Below are positions 11,871-24,209 of a DNA stretch of 64,000 bases, one piece after another (the stretch's first letter is position 1; every line of letters begins with the position of its first letter). Origin of the DNA: Tupaia tana. Taxonomy: Eukaryota > Chordata > Mammalia > Scandentia > Tupaiidae. Under the pieces are notes generated by a model, which was not told the DNA's origin, searched no databases, and was given only the letters and a program-made list of their open reading frames with translations. Made by a program: the position numbers and the translations under genes. The stretch is taken from assembly GCA_026018925.1 (NCBI GenBank), contig JAKSZU010000008.1, positions 7,368,415 through 7,432,414 on the forward strand, read 5' to 3'.

Positions 11871-12100
11871 GGAAAGATCTCTGCTAAAACCTACAATCAT
11901 TGCTTCCAATTATCACGATTGGCCTTTACAAAGAGGGCATTCCAGTTTCCTGGTCAACCACAAGATACAATTCCATACTTGAGAAGAATGGTTAGAGCTA
12001 CGCAGCGCATGGAGACAGATGACGTTTGTACCACTGATGACCCAGCGCTTTGTGGCTTAGTAAGAGTCCTCTGAAGTTTCTAGGAAATTTTAGAACTGGA
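11871..12100. other. Non-repetitive sequence, unassigned
   Basis: Short stretch with normal base composition and no recognised element. Confidence 0.4.
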
Positions 12101-12260
12101 TTTACTGTTTTACTAAATCGCCTTTTCATATTCTTTAATCTGGTTTCCATTGAATTGTTTACAGTTCCCTGAATGATTTTTCATAGGACTTTCTGGTACA
12201 TAAGTTAACCCTTCTCCTCAATGTTCATTGCCATTTTCTTCAAAATATATTGATAATATG

Positions 12261-12526
12261 CTTTTTTTTTTTTTGAGAGGTTTTCGCTATAGGGCACGTG
12301 CGCTCGCCAGACAGACAGACAGAGACATAGAGACAGAAAGCGAGAAATCACCCCCCAGGGGGGATGGTCACGCTGCAATCCCTTCTTCTCCGTTCTCCTC
12401 TCGGGATCTTGGGCACGCACACACATGCGCCCAGCGCGAGTTTTGAGCCACCGGGTCCGGGACGCGAACCGCGGTCGACTACGTGGGAGTCCAGCGACAT
12501 AGCCATTACGCTAACTGCTGGTTCCC
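12261..12526 (-). mobile_element. tRNA-derived SINE, young copy
   Basis: Minus-strand full-length copy that keeps many CpG sites (cgctatagggcacgtgcgctcgcc). A perfect 15 bp duplication tatattgataatatg lies at 12246-12260 and 12527-12541. Confidence 0.97.
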
Positions 12527-13650
12527 TATATTGATAATATGTAATTCGTTTATAATATTTAACCTAATTCTTTATTTAACTCCTATATATCCTGAGTTCA
12601 TTGTAAAGTATTTTCCCCCTCCTTACATTTTACCTGCAGTCTTTATATTTACTTATAAGATCTGTACCATTTTTCCACTATGTATTTAATGCATCTGGAA
12701 TTTTTTTTTTTAATGTGGGATAAGATAGGGGTCCAATTTTTGTTGTCTTATAGATGACTATTCTGCTATGCCAGCACCAATTTTAAATAACCCTCTTTTC
12801 GCCACCAATGGCACCAAATGTCGTGTGTTATCTTTCATATTTTGAAATCTTTCTCACCCTGGGCCTCTATTCTGTTATACTGTGCTATTTTTCACCCTGC
12901 ATCTAGCAATGTTCTAACATTTGCTTGAAACAGTTCTCTATTATTATTTTTTCTATGTTTCTTACTATTTTTAAATGTATGTTCTTTCTTGTGAATTTTA
13001 AACTAATTTAATACCGCTCTACTAAAATGTTTTTCTACTAGAAAGCTAATTGTAATTTAAATTTACATATGGCTTTTTGAAGAACTGACATTTAAATTAC
13101 CTCAATTCCTTCCCCCTTAGGGTGCTCCTGTGGTAGGTTCCCTCAGTTCTTGTCTGTTCCTCAGGAATTTACAGGCCTGGTAGCTTCTTGGATTTATCTC
13201 CATTTGAATTTATTTCCATTTATAGAATTTTTCTTTTCACTATTGGGAATGAAATACTTCATTGTACACTTTTATTTTCAAATTCTAAGCACTACTGATA
13301 TGAGCACCACTGGTTTTATATAAATATTACATATTTTCACTTTATCAAATTTTCCTTTTGTTTTCAATAGTTCTATTCTAAATTGCTCAAGATTTCTACA
13401 TATACAAATAGATTCTCAGCAAAGATAGAAATAGGCTCTAATTTTCCAATATTTATTCTAATTACTTCACTTTCCATTCTCATCTTATTTGCTGGAACTT
13501 CAAAGCAATGTTGAACATTAACAGGGATTAACTGTTATCCTTCTCTAGTTTTGACTTAGATTTTTGTCTGAAATTTTGAATAATAGTTATTATTAGTATT
13601 TTGTTTTGCTTGTTTTGGGAAAGTATATGCTTAAGCAACTTTCTACTATT

Positions 13651-13808
13651 GTTAGGTTTTTTTTTAGAGAGAGATTTTTGCTACAGGGTGTGTGTGCTTC
13701 TCAGAAAAACAGAAAGAGACAAACAGAAAGCGAGAAATCACCCCCCCCCCCCCAGGGGAGATGGCCACACCGCAACCCCTTTTCCTCCATTCTCCTCTTG
13801 GGATCTTG
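13651..13808 (-). mobile_element. tRNA-derived SINE, 5'-truncated
   Basis: Only the 3' half is present: tail, CT tract and the CCCCC block (a 14-base C run at 13741-13754). It stops at gggatcttg, so head and promoter are missing. Confidence 0.88.
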
Positions 13809-14340
13809 TTTTTATATAGAAATTGCTGTTAACATTTTAATTGATTTTTACCATCCTTTTATACAGTATAATATTTTCAACCTCTAGTTTTTATGTAAAA
13901 AAATATGAAAATATACTTCTTAAAATAAGTTTTACTTGGGTTTACAATAATATACAGTTGGTTAATTTGGGCATCTCCTTTCACAGATTTTATTTAAAAA
14001 TATTTGCATTTATATGTATAAATGAATTTATTCATACTGTTATTCAATATATTTACTAGGCTTAAATGCCAAAGTTAATTTAGAAGATTTCAAATTTGTC
14101 TATAGTCTTGAATTATTTAATAATACTGAAGTTTGTGGTTAGATCAAATTAATCTTCAAATTTGTTTAAAGATTTTTCAAAGATAGAATATTAATCACCT
14201 TTCTAATCTCTCCTTTGATAACTCGTCTGTTTGAATTTTCGATTTATTTTGTTTCAAGTCTGAAAAATTCTATTTTGCTGGGTAACCATGTAATTCTATC
14301 ATTAAAATTTTATTATACTAGAGCTGCATATGTTGTTGCT

Positions 14341-14605
14341 TAACTAGGAAGACTCAGAAACCGAGGAAGACGGTTAATCTGAGCGAGAGGCAGAGGCCAT
14401 GCTAGCTGGAGAGGTATGGGTCCCAGGAACCTCAGAGTTTGCTCTGGGAGGGGAAGTGTGGGAAATCACACCTTTATGCACTGGGGAGTCCACCCGCAGA
14501 GGCAGTTCCCCACTTTCTTTGCCATTATTGCTGGGGCAGGATTATCTACCCTCCCATCACCTTTAATCCCCTTTCCTAGCCCAACTCTTCTAGACATTTT
14601 GGCTG
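14341..14605. other. Unassigned sequence
   Basis: No recognised repeat. An open frame from 14416 has no family signature. Confidence 0.4.
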
Positions 14606-14945
14606 ACAGCTCAGGCTGCTATAGCAAAAATACCACAGACTGGTGGCTTACAACGAACATTTATTTCTCCTAGTTCTGGAAGCTAGAGATCCAAGACGAG
14701 GTTCCAACATGGGTGGGTACTGCTGAGGGCTCTCTTTCAGGTTTACAGATGGCTGTCTTCTCGTGTCTGCAATGACAAAAAGAAGAGGGAGGAAGTAAGA
14801 TCTCTGGGTCTCTTCTTATTAGAACACTAATCCTGTCCATGAGGACTTAACCCTCATGACCTAATTACCTCCCAAAGCCATTAGCACAATCACGTTGGGA
14901 GTTAAGTTTACGAAAAGTGACTTTAGAGGGGAACACAAACATTCA
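14606..14945. repeat. Ancient eutherian interspersed repeat, family unresolved
   Basis: Contains the widely seen mammalian repeat signature accacagactggtggctta followed by tttatttctcctagttctggaagct. A related signature is at 57480-57625. I recognise the pattern but cannot assign the family name. Confidence 0.6.
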
Positions 14946-15139
14946 GTTCCTAATGTCAGCCATCTGTGGTATGCATATAATTTGGACATTTCTCAGCATT
15001 CAGTGGCAGCCTGGGGGAACCCAAGTTCAATTTTCCTGGCTTATGATTCTTCACTAGGCCTAAACCTTGGGCCGGCCTGAGATCTGTCTCTATGATAGTG
15101 AGTAAGAATCAGAGGGATACTGCTAGTCCACAGGCACAG

Positions 15140-15330
15140 TCTGAATCTAGTTTAAGAACTCCAGTCATTCAGTCCAGTAACTCAGTCATCAGCTACTTAA
15201 CAAGCCCGGCCCAAGTACAGGCACTGTGCTGAGTACTCTGGTACATGGGTAGCAGTGGTGAGGGAGGCAAAGGTGGATCTATAACACATTGGTCCCCTCT
15301 GCTCGGGAACTTGGAGATTGTGCAGAGATG
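15140..15330 (+). repeat. L2/MIR-type ancient repeat
   Basis: The string aagtacaggcactgtgctgag, followed by a block ending in gggaacttggagattgtgcag, resembles the conserved 3' part of L2-type elements. Strongly diverged. Confidence 0.5.
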
Positions 15331-15489
15331 CAGCCTTATTCAGGATGTCCAAATGAGCATGAATATATTTATCGATTTTCTTTAAGAACACTTAACTTTG
15401 AATACCTAGGATCTTAGAGGAAAAGTTCAGACATTGGAAGGTTAGGCAGGATTGGCTTCTAGATATATTTATAGGTCTCCTGGAGAAAG

Positions 15490-15640
15490 TCCAGGAAATC
15501 AGAAATTCATTTATTCATTTAAGTTGGTGTTTTTATGTCTGCTCTACACCTGGCATTGCTGCCAGCCATTGGGAATGCACAGCATATACCAGGGGACTGC
15601 CTGGCAGTGTGTCTGGCCCCAGCAAGGGAGGGATTCTGTA
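15490..15640 (+). repeat. L2-like ancient repeat fragment
   Basis: Contains catttattcatttaagttgg and a decayed tgccagccattgggaatgca block that resembles the same ancient family as at 15140. Confidence 0.4.
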
Positions 15641-16291
15641 GTTACTAGCCCTACGCATGCACTGTGAACTCAGTTTGTATTTCATTGTCCAGTACATACA
15701 CCAGCTCAGTTCTCAGCATCATGAGGGAAGCAACAACTGTCTCTCAGGAGATAACCCAAGATGGGCTGCGAGGCAGACAAAGCATGTCACTCCTGGTAGC
15801 CCTGGGAGAACATGCACTGATTTCCCCTCACTGCACAGTGGTAAGATTTGCTCAACATTCACGATCATCTTTGAGACTAATTCCTTCGTGTTGTGAAACC
15901 TGAACAGATCTCATCTCTAAACACAATGTCCATATATGTTAAATAAAAAGAGAGACTCCCATATCCAGAGTAGACTTCTTATGATACCAGCTTTAGTGAA
16001 ATCAACAATATTGGTTACGGACAGATGGAACTTTTATAAGACTGACCCTCTATACGATTAGGACATGAGTTATTCATTAGCCTCCCTGCCTCCATTTGCC
16101 CTGGCAGGGTGACCAGCTGTTTAAGTTTTCCTGGAATTGGAGGACAGGGGTGGTGGGCAGGTTCCTAGAATGTTAGAACAGTTCCGGCTGAACCAGGATA
16201 CTTTGGCACCCTGCTCCTGGAAAACACCTTTTCCTGGCCCTCAACTAAGTGAGCCAGCAGGTTTGGTTCTTTTGGGGGGTCAGAAGCTTTT
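15641..16291. other. Non-repetitive sequence, unassigned
   Basis: Balanced composition and no SINE or L1. Short overlapping open frames at 15657-15903 have no family signature, and no splice-site-bounded exon stands out. Confidence 0.4.
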
Positions 16292-16545
16292 TTATTTTTA
16301 GAGCTTTATGCCCTAGGGTGCATGTACTCAGCAGAGGGAGACAGAGACAGTGAGAGGGAAAGTGAGAAATCACCCTCCAAGGCAGATGGCCATGCCACAG
16401 TCCCTTCTCCTCCATTCTCCACCCAGGATCTTGGGCATGCACGCACACACCTGGCATAAGTTTCAAGCAACTGGGTCCAGGACTCAAACCACAGTTGGCC
16501 ATGTGGGAGTCTAGCAATGTAACCACTATACCATCTGCTGGCCCC
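16292..16545 (-). mobile_element. tRNA-derived SINE
   Basis: Minus-strand copy from gagctttatgccctagg to ccatctgctggcccc. The flanks cagaagctttt and cggaagctttt mark the target duplication. Confidence 0.9.
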
Positions 16546-16579
16546 AAGGGCCGGAAGCTTTTAAGACGTTTTTTATGAG

Positions 16580-16722
16580 ACAGCAGGTGTTGTGGCAGTT
16601 GCCGCTAGATTCCCACATGACTGACTGCAATTTGAGTCCTGGCTCTGGTGGCTTGCTTTCTCACTTCCTTTCTTTCTGTCTGGTGAGTCCATGTGTCCCA
16701 CAGAAAATGATTTTAAGATAAA
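16580..16722 (+). mobile_element. Short tRNA-SINE variant (internally deleted)
   Basis: Only about 140 bp. The head joins directly from the B-box region (ggtggcttg) to the CT-rich tract, missing the central atgcccaagatcc...ggaggagaaggg block. The same short form is at 18564, 47092, 52456 and 55752. Confidence 0.8.
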
Positions 16723-17720
16723 AATAATAAATTAAATTAAATAAGTAATTCTTAAAAACAAAACAAAAGACCTGCTTAAGCCATCGAGTACGTAAAATAT
16801 TTTATCATGCTGGACATCACTTGAGAAGATGCAGGGTCTGAAGCTGCTGGGACCAGCTTGGATTGACATCTGGGAAATTTGAAAATAGAGCCAAACTAGA
16901 AGATGGAAAAAAAAAAGACATAAAGAAACTAGTGGCATTAGCAATTATACTTGAACACCCCAATCAATCTATGCTTAAACAAAACTAACTCATACCCTAC
17001 ATGTTTCTGCTCATATTCGTGTGGTTAAAAGGAAAATTTCAGATTAACTCCTTGGTACCTTTTCAGCTTCAAATAAGTTAAGGAAATTGCTAGATATACT
17101 CCCAGTTCTCAAGAAGTTCAGAATTGATTTGGGTCATAAAAGAGAAGAAAAGGTAACTGGAATTTTAGGATGGCATATGGTGAGAGGTATCATCGGTAGG
17201 TGGTCTTCAGTTCTGAGAAATTGGTTTGGCCAGTGAGGATCGGGAACATTTTTGAGCTTATTGTTAAAGGATAAACAGACCTTCTACAAGCAGAAACGAA
17301 AAGGAGGACTCCAAGCAGAGGGGCCGGTATGAGCCACGTATTACACACCTGGACAGGTGAAAGCTGTTAATCACATGGCTCCTGCTGGAGGAAGCCCGTG
17401 AAGGCAGAAGCTGTGTTTACCCCCACACCCAGAGAGAGCCGGGAACATCTCGGTACCCAGAAATGGGAGTGAGCAAGTGAGAATGAGTCTGCATAATGCC
17501 TGCCCAGAATATAAAGTAGGCAGATGAACTGATAGGAGCTAATCACCTTCTAGCCCATCAACAGCATTTCTTTTCTTAATCGCATCAATAGCTCTCTGTA
17601 ACAACTTAAGTTATCCCTTTGCTAATCTGTTTAATGTCTATTTGTTCTCACTGCAGTGTAAGTCTCACAAGAGCAAGCTCCTGCCTGTCCTAACAGCAGA
17701 AGACCTTGTCTTCCACACAC
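16723..17720. other. Intergenic DNA, unassigned
   Basis: About 1 kb with no recognised SINE or L1 and no supported open frame. Confidence 0.4.
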
Positions 17721-17721
17721 A

Positions 17722-17913
17722 GAGGCTGGGTAGCGAAGAGCACAAACTCAGGCCTGTCTGGAATCCAGCTAGGCCACTCGCTGCACGGTCTGGAACAAAC
17801 TACCCTCTCTATGCCCCAGTTTTCTCATCTGTAAACAGGAACTAATTTGGCCTCATACTCATAGCTTATCATATACCTAAGTCAAGTAGGTCACTTAAAA
17901 CAGGGCCTGGTAA
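17722..17913 (+). repeat. MIR element, 5' part
   Basis: The ancient tRNA-derived mammalian MIR core is visible: an anchor block around gcacggtctggaacaaacta, then ccccagttttctcatctgtaaac, then catagcttatc. It is interrupted by a younger SINE and continues at 18180. Confidence 0.8.
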
Positions 17914-18173
17914 GGCCAGCAGATAGCATAGCGGTTACATCGCTGACCTCCCATATGACCGACCACTGTTTGAGTCCCAGACCTGGTACTTGAAACATCA
18001 CACTAGGCGCGTATGCATGCATGCCCAAGATCCCAGGAGGAGGATGGAGGAAAAGGATTGCCGTGTGACCATCCCCTCTTGGGAGTGATTTCTCACTTTC
18101 TCTCTTTCTGTCTCTGTCTGTCTCTATCTCTCTCTGGCAAGCACATATACCCTAGAGCAAAAACCTCTTTAAA
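17914..18173 (+). mobile_element. tRNA-derived SINE inserted in a MIR
   Basis: Plus-strand copy that splits the MIR. The flanking aaacagggcctgg and aaatagtgcctgg are the diverged target duplication and both belong to the MIR. Confidence 0.9.
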
Positions 18174-18236
18174 AAGAAAATAGTGCCTGGCATATCACAG
18201 ACGCTCGACAATTATAATCTAGCTTTATTTGTGATC
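18174..18236 (+). repeat. MIR element, 3' part
   Basis: Resumes as agtgcctggcatatcacagacgctcg, the well-conserved 3' part of MIR, directly after the SINE. Confidence 0.8.
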
Positions 18237-18563
18237 ATCCCTATATCTCTTACACCTAAAAAAAAGTCCAATAGGTAATGGATGCTCAACAAATATTTTT
18301 TAAATTAATGTGGATCAAGTCTTTAAAAAGAATAAGTGAAACCCAGATTAAGGAGTTTCTTGAAAATAAGACAAAAAATTATGAAATACATTGTATAGAT
18401 CAGTAGTTTTCAACAAAGTGGGTCAAAATAAAGGTCCCAAGTATACTCTGTTACAAAGTGCGGGGCAAAATGAAGGGGGAGTGTTTCTTACATGGCTTGA
18501 AAAAGTTTGCAAGTAACTTCAACAAACAGTACATTGCTCTTTACCTTAAAAATCATGGTGTAC

Positions 18564-18692
18564 GGGGCCAGCAGGTGGCGTGGTTGTTAAGGCGCTGGAT
18601 TCCCAGGTGGCCGAACACAAAGCAAGTCCCTGGTGGCTTACTTTCTCTTTCTCTCTATCTCTGGTAAGTGCACATGACCTAGAGTAAATTAA
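18564..18692 (+). mobile_element. Short tRNA-SINE variant (internally deleted)
   Basis: Head GGGGCCAGCAGGTGGCGTGG, B-box region, then straight to the CT tract and tctctggtaagtgcacatgac end. Confidence 0.85.
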
Positions 18693-19055
18693 ATAATATC
18701 ACCATTGTCATAATTTTGTGATGGTTATTGGGGTACCTGTGTCTATGTCTCACTCTTTCTCATGGAAGAAATAAAATAAAATTTTTAAAGATTCAAACAT
18801 TAGAAGAATCATGGTGAATACTGAGTGACAAAAGTAGAACATTCTGGCCATTTTATGAGTAATGAATGCAAGAGATATCATTCCCCTACTTCTTTTCTTT
18901 ATCCAATTTTATTTAACCAGGATGTATTATTTTGTATATTTAAAACTCTGAAAAAGTATGGGAAATTATCATAATATATCAAAATTATCATCTATCTATA
19001 TCAAAAAAAGCAACGTTCAGGATCACACACGATAAGATTATAGGCATGATGAAAA
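18693..19055. other. AT-rich sequence, unassigned
   Basis: Contains a possible SINE-like CT tract near 18740 and otherwise nothing recognised. Confidence 0.35.
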
Positions 19056-19283
19056 CATGTAGAGGAAATCTTACAGAAGAAAACGAATCAAACATGAGCA
19101 ACGCTAGAAGGATTTGAATATTCCCAATGCAAAATGGCAATTAATGTTTGAGGTGATGGATATCTAATTATCTTGTTTGATCATTACATGTGGCATTTAT
19201 GTGCCGAAAAATCACGCTGTATTCCATCAATACGTACAATTGCAGCATCAGTTAAAAATAATTATGATTAAAAAGTAATGATT
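19056..19283 (+). mobile_element. L1 3' UTR end
   Basis: Plus-strand L1 terminus with gaggtgatggatatctaatta and the end tcagttaaaaataattatga. A SINE is inserted in its A-rich tail. Confidence 0.7.
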
Positions 19284-19546
19284 GGGACCAGCAGTTAGCG
19301 TAATGGCTATGTCACTGGACTCCCACGTAGTCGACCGCGGTTCGCATCCCGGACCCGGTGGCTTAAAACTCACGCCGGGCGTGTGTGCGTGCATGCCCAA
19401 GATCCCGAGAGGAGAATGGAGGAGAAGGGATTGCAGCGTGGCCATCCCCCCTGGGGGGTGATTTCTCGCTTTCTATCTCTCTGTCTGTCTCTGTCTGTCT
19501 GGCGAGCGCACGCGCCCTATAGCAAAAACCTCTCAAAAAAAAAAAA
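19284..19546 (+). mobile_element. tRNA-derived SINE, young copy
   Basis: CpG-rich full-length copy (gtcgaccgcggttcgcatcc). The flanks aaagtaatgatt (19272-19283) and atagtaatgatt (19547-19558) are the target duplication. Confidence 0.96.
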
Positions 19547-19966
19547 ATAGTAATGATTATATTTAGGTAGTTAGAATTATTGAATAGGTTTTTTTCTATT
19601 TATTTAATATTTTTCTATATTGTGAATATTACTTATACAATTAAAATTTTGGAAAGAAATTAAACTGGGACCCTCATTATACTTGGCTTCCCCGATTTGC
19701 AGCCTCATTTTCATGTTCAGGGCACTGTTCTCTGAGGGTAGGAGCTGGAAGTCATCCTCTCCTCACCAGGTGAAATCTTAGAAACTCGTGCCTAGAGTGG
19801 GGAACTAGGGACTGCACGTGCTATGCAGGGAGGTGCTCCTGGACATGTTTAATTCAATACAACAGGGTTTTAGTCATTTTAGAAGCCTGTGACTACATCC
19901 CTGTGTCACTAAACTGAGGACTCAGTTAAGAAAATGAAATTAAATTGATAGAAATTTTTTAGTTAA
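19547..19966. other. Unassigned sequence
   Basis: AT-rich at first, then a more balanced segment at 19680-19920. No gene supported. Confidence 0.4.
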
Positions 19967-20207
19967 GGGACCAGCAAATGGCATAGTGGACTTCCACATA
20001 GTCTACCATGGTTCGAGTCCTAGACCTGGAGGCTTAAAACTCATACCAGGTGCATGTGAATGTGTGCCCAAGATTCTGAGAAGAAAATGGAGGAGAAGGG
20101 ATTGAGGTGTTCCCGCCCCCCGGGGGGGGGGGGGAATTTCTCACTTTCTCTCTGTCTTTCTCTGTTTCTCTGGTGAGCACGCGGGCCCTATAGCAAAAAT
20201 CACTCTC
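19967..20207 (+). mobile_element. tRNA-derived SINE
   Basis: Starts GGGACCAGCAAATGGCATAG with part of the anticodon-like region lost. It contains a G run at about 20123-20134 and ends in CTCTCTAAAAAAA. The flanking gaaattttttagttaa and aaatttttttttagttag are similar. Confidence 0.88.
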
Positions 20208-20944
20208 TAAAAAAATTTTTTTTTAGTTAGCCCAATACAGATATTACTCCTCTCTTGGGAGAGCTGAAACCGTCCGCAGTTATTCTTCAGCATTTCTCAT
20301 GTACACTGAAACTGTACCCCAGACTGCCCGGGGACGTGCTTTTCACCTGGTTAGGGTTTTCATCCAAGTTGTTTTTGGTATCCTATGCAGATTACTCGCA
20401 GTAACACACACACATAAACACACAAAAACAGCATGCATTTATTTCTCTAGAGTCATTAGCTCAGAGGCTTATAAGCTAAATCTGTCCATCTGCCTACTTT
20501 TGTATGGCCATAAACTGAACATGGTATTTACATGATTGAATAGTTACATTTCAAATGATAACATAATTACAAAATATCTTCCATATTGCTTATTGACTCA
20601 CAAAACCTAAAATATTTGTTATCTGGCCTTTTATAGGAGAAGTTGGTCAACCCCAAGTTTGGCTGATTTTCAACATTCTGCCTTTAGGCAAGCTTCCTGG
20701 AAAACACACAGTAATACGCCTCAGTGGGCCAATGTGTGGCTTGCCCTTAAGTAGATCTATGGTAGCCTATATCGTGTTTTTCCAGTTAAGCATCAAAGTG
20801 CTTCATGAAAATTGAGACATCAAGATTTTTTTCCTACAGACCAGCTTATGGTACTTAAAGCTTCTTAAGTTTTGCCTACTTAAGGTCTCTAGAAAAGATT
20901 TTCAACAAATTTAGTAAAGTAAATTTCATTTTAACTAGACTTGC
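20208..20944. other. Intergenic DNA, unassigned
   Basis: No recognised element and no supported open frame. Confidence 0.4.
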
Positions 20945-21145
20945 ACCACTTTTTTAAAAAATTAATTTATTTCTTTCATGAGAGCGAGAAAGTGCCCTTG
21001 ACAGTTGCGCCACACCATCATGCTGCCACCCAGCCTGTCAGCCACCCATGACACAGCGGCACCCACATATTCTGGTTGACTCTAACCGAACGTGGACCCC
21101 CAGTGGCTCCAGTATCACTCAGCAGCCCAGTTTCCTGCGCTAAGT
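20945..21145 (-). mobile_element. Divergent SINE of a second subfamily
   Basis: Minus-strand element with an A-rich tail (ttttttaaaaaattaattta), a purine-rich tract (gagagcgagaaagtgccc) and a GC-rich head. Similar structure at 45670 and 53605. It lacks the CCTATAGC 3' end of the main family. Confidence 0.55.
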
Positions 21146-21675
21146 CCTTAAAGATTTGTACTCTTCTGAACCTTCAATCCAGCTTACCCTTCACCATAGC
21201 ACCCTAGTTCTTAGGAACATGCATTGGCTCTTTCTCTATAGATAAGAGTTTTCAGCTAGGCAGTCATCGGAAATAACTGTGTTATATGGACGTTTTTCAT
21301 TGCTAAGGTTTGCTTTACTCATTATTAAAACAAGACTACTAATAACTATAGTGATAGTTAAACAAAAGCACTTAAACAATGCCTGTGTAAACGTTGTGTT
21401 TCCATATGCCCTTTGGTTGAACTCTGCACTTCAAGTTGTTGTGAGAATGTGAGTCTACAACCTCAAAGGCTTATAGGGCAGTGAGCGTATTTCTTGCTAA
21501 CTGGACATCCTTGTCAGGACATTCATCAGCCAAGGCGGCTCTCTTCCAGGCACTTAAGGGGCTCAAGCTCTTTGCATCTTACAAGACTCTGTCACCTTGT
21601 AGGGCTTCACTGTGATCTACAGCCAACTGGCAGGAAAGGAGAGAACAGGGGCATTCATGGGAAGGCTCTTTTAGT
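21146..21675. other. Intergenic DNA, unassigned
   Basis: No repeat recognised. A 61-codon open frame from 21494 has no family signature. Confidence 0.4.
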
Positions 21676-22500
21676 TTGACTTTTAACAGTTTTATTGAAA
21701 TATAATTTACCTAACATACAATTCACTCATTTCAAGTATACAATCAGAAGATTCTAGTAAATTCACATAGATACACAGATAATTTTAGAACATTTTTATC
21801 AACCCTGGCAAAAGCCCCACATCCCTTAGCAGTCATTCCCCAGCATTCCTACCCACTCTCCCAGTCCTAGGCAATTACTACTCTAGTCTCTGTCTCTATA
21901 GATTTGCCTATTCCAGCTGTTTCATATAAATGAGATCATAAAATACGTGCTCTTTGTAACTGGTTTTACTTAGCATAATGTTCTCAAGGTTCACCCACGT
22001 TGTAGCTTGTATCAGTACTTCATTTCTTTTTATTGCCAAACAACAATTCCATTGCCTGATGACAAGACGTTTTATTTAGCCATTTGTGAGTTATTGGACG
22101 CTTGGGTGGTTTCTACCTCTGGCTATTAATGAGTAATGCTGCTGTGAGCATTCATGTAAAATTTTTTGTGTGGGCAAAAAATTACTTACCTAAGAGTGGA
22201 TTTGGGATCCTGGGGTAACTTGATGTTTAAGGTTTTGAATAAATGCCACACTGTTTTCCAAAGCAACTGCACCATTTCGCGTTCCCAGCAGCAGTGTAGA
22301 AGAGTGCTGCCTTTGCTACATCCCAGCCAACACTTGTTATCATCCATCTCCCAGTGGGAGGGAAGGGCTGGTTCATTATGCTTTCATCTGCATTCCCCTG
22401 GTGTCCAGAGGTACTGAGCATCTTTTCAACAATAAGAGATTGACTGTAAGATGAAAGAGTGTGCGTGTGTATAAATATTTTCATGTTAGACAAGTTCCCT
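21676..22500 (-). mobile_element. L1 3' UTR, antisense
   Basis: Starts cttttaacagttttattgaaat and contains cctaggcaattactactctag, catataaatgagatcataaa and attgccaaacaacaattcca, a familiar order of an antisense L1M-type 3' UTR. Confidence 0.75.
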
Positions 22501-23965
22501 CAATTCTTGATGTCTTAAGATGTTTTTGTTAGTATATTGTTCATTTTTAAATCATGAGTAAGTATTAAAATTTGTCACAGAAAGTTTCTATAGCAGCCAT
22601 GGAAGCAGCACACATTCTATGGGAAATAACTTCCCTTGGGAAGTGGAATCCGGCTGTAGACCTGTAGAAAGGTTTCTGCCGTTGCACTCTTTTCACTTGA
22701 AGGTATGTGTACTTGTCTCATCTATCCGAAAGGATGTGTGTTAAAGGGACTGCCTTTCTCACAGCCTCTTCTGTGCACAGATGATGCTAAGAGGATGCAT
22801 ATATGCATCAAATGCAATACCAGGGCACTTCAGACGTTCATGGCAAGACGGAATTAATGTACATATTTGTTTTGAGGCAAACATTTTTGAAATTCATCTA
22901 TAGTTTTTTCATGATACGCATTTTCTGTGAACTTTCTGAAGATGCCTGGTGATGTCCCTCCTTTGAAGCGCACTTGCAGGAGCTATAAAATATTATCCCT
23001 GAAGGCTGGCTTCTGTGTATTTCTGATTGAGTCCACAATCATCCAATTACGCAACCTGCCAATAACAAAAAAGAAATAAAATGTAAATCTAGTTACACAG
23101 ACATTATTGATTTTCATGGAAAGAAAATGGCAGCTATGGCTTAGAGCTGGAAAATTAAAGCACGGAGGAGAAACTAGCAAATGCTTTTGTCCTCGGAAGT
23201 TGGCATTTTTTAAGCCAATTTTAAAAGCACAGGAAAATGAAGTTAAACAAGAAACTCTTTCCATCCTCTTAGAAACCATCCCTGTCTCATGACATAGTGT
23301 CCATATCTGAACTGTACAACAAAATCATGGTAAATACCAAAATAGTTTCCATTTACATAACTCGAAATTAATTAATTAGCTAACTAATTAATTAAGTGCA
23401 CATTATTCACGTCTGTTTTTTCCATTTTATATCTTTTCTGTTTGAAATTAAATCATTTATCTGCATCAGGAGGCTTAGCAAGCCGAAATGTCACCTTAAG
23501 GTCAACTCGAATTTTTTGTGGCGTGGAAGGAAGGTCATGCCCACTAGCCTATGAATCTACTGTCTGCCTGCCTTTTCCTGGGTTTCAGCAGGAAAGATTA
23601 TGAGGCTGGCAGGAAGATGAAAATGAAGGACACCATGACTCACTGTGAAAGCTATGGAAGTCCACAGATGGGCCACATGTGGGAAAACAGAGCCTCGTTG
23701 GGAGCCACCCCCTAATGTTATCTGGACACTGCTGACTCAAAATCCATAAATTACAAAATTCTCCCAAATACCGAGATTTTTTACTCAAAAAAAAAATTTC
23801 ATTGAAATTTCAAAGGATGGAGGAAAGCAAATCCCATTCCATCCAGTCACCCACTGAAAGCTGCACTCGGGTGCTTTCCGCAGGGCTGAGAGAATCTCTG
23901 TCCTTTTCAAACCCCCCACCCTGGAAGACTCTTGTGCTTTGGCTTTGTAAGCTCCGGAACTGCTT
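22501..23965. other. Intergenic DNA, unassigned
   Basis: About 1.4 kb free of the main SINE. An AT palindrome-like stretch (ttaattaattagctaactaattaatt) is at 23368-23395. Overlapping short frames at 22983-23292 and 23585-24000 lack family signatures. Confidence 0.4.
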
Positions 23966-24209
23966 TTTTTGTTGAGAGAAATTTTTGCTATAGGGCACAT
24001 GAGCTCACTGGAGAGACACAGAGAGACAGTGAGAGGGAAAGTAAGAGATCACCTACCCAGGAGGAATGGCCATGCCACAATCCCTTCTCCATTCTCCTCT
24101 TGGAATTTTGGGCATACACACACATGCACCCAGTGTGAGTTTCAAGTCGCCGGGTCCAGGACTCAAATGTGGGAATCCAGTGCTTTAACCACTACGCCAC
24201 CTACTGGCC
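23966..24209 (-). mobile_element. tRNA-derived SINE
   Basis: Minus-strand copy with the tail at tttttttgttgagagaaattt and the head at ccacctactggccc. Confidence 0.9.

Larger units (their letters stand above)
12100..14340 (-). mobile_element. L1 fragment, antisense
   Basis: AT-rich antisense L1. The block gggataagataggggtccaa (12718) and the block around 13490-13570 correspond to ORF2 3' and central regions on the minus strand. Two SINEs interrupt it (12261 and 13651). No intact ORF. Confidence 0.7.

Noticed and set aside
12430-12526. A and B box motifs in SINE heads considered as tRNA genes
   Set aside because: They lack a foldable cloverleaf and anticodon arm, and each is joined to the CT-rich SINE body and an A tail.
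23368-23395. AT palindrome near 23380 considered as a replication or binding site
   Set aside because: Simple TTAATTAA-type repetition in AT-rich DNA; nothing else supports a function.
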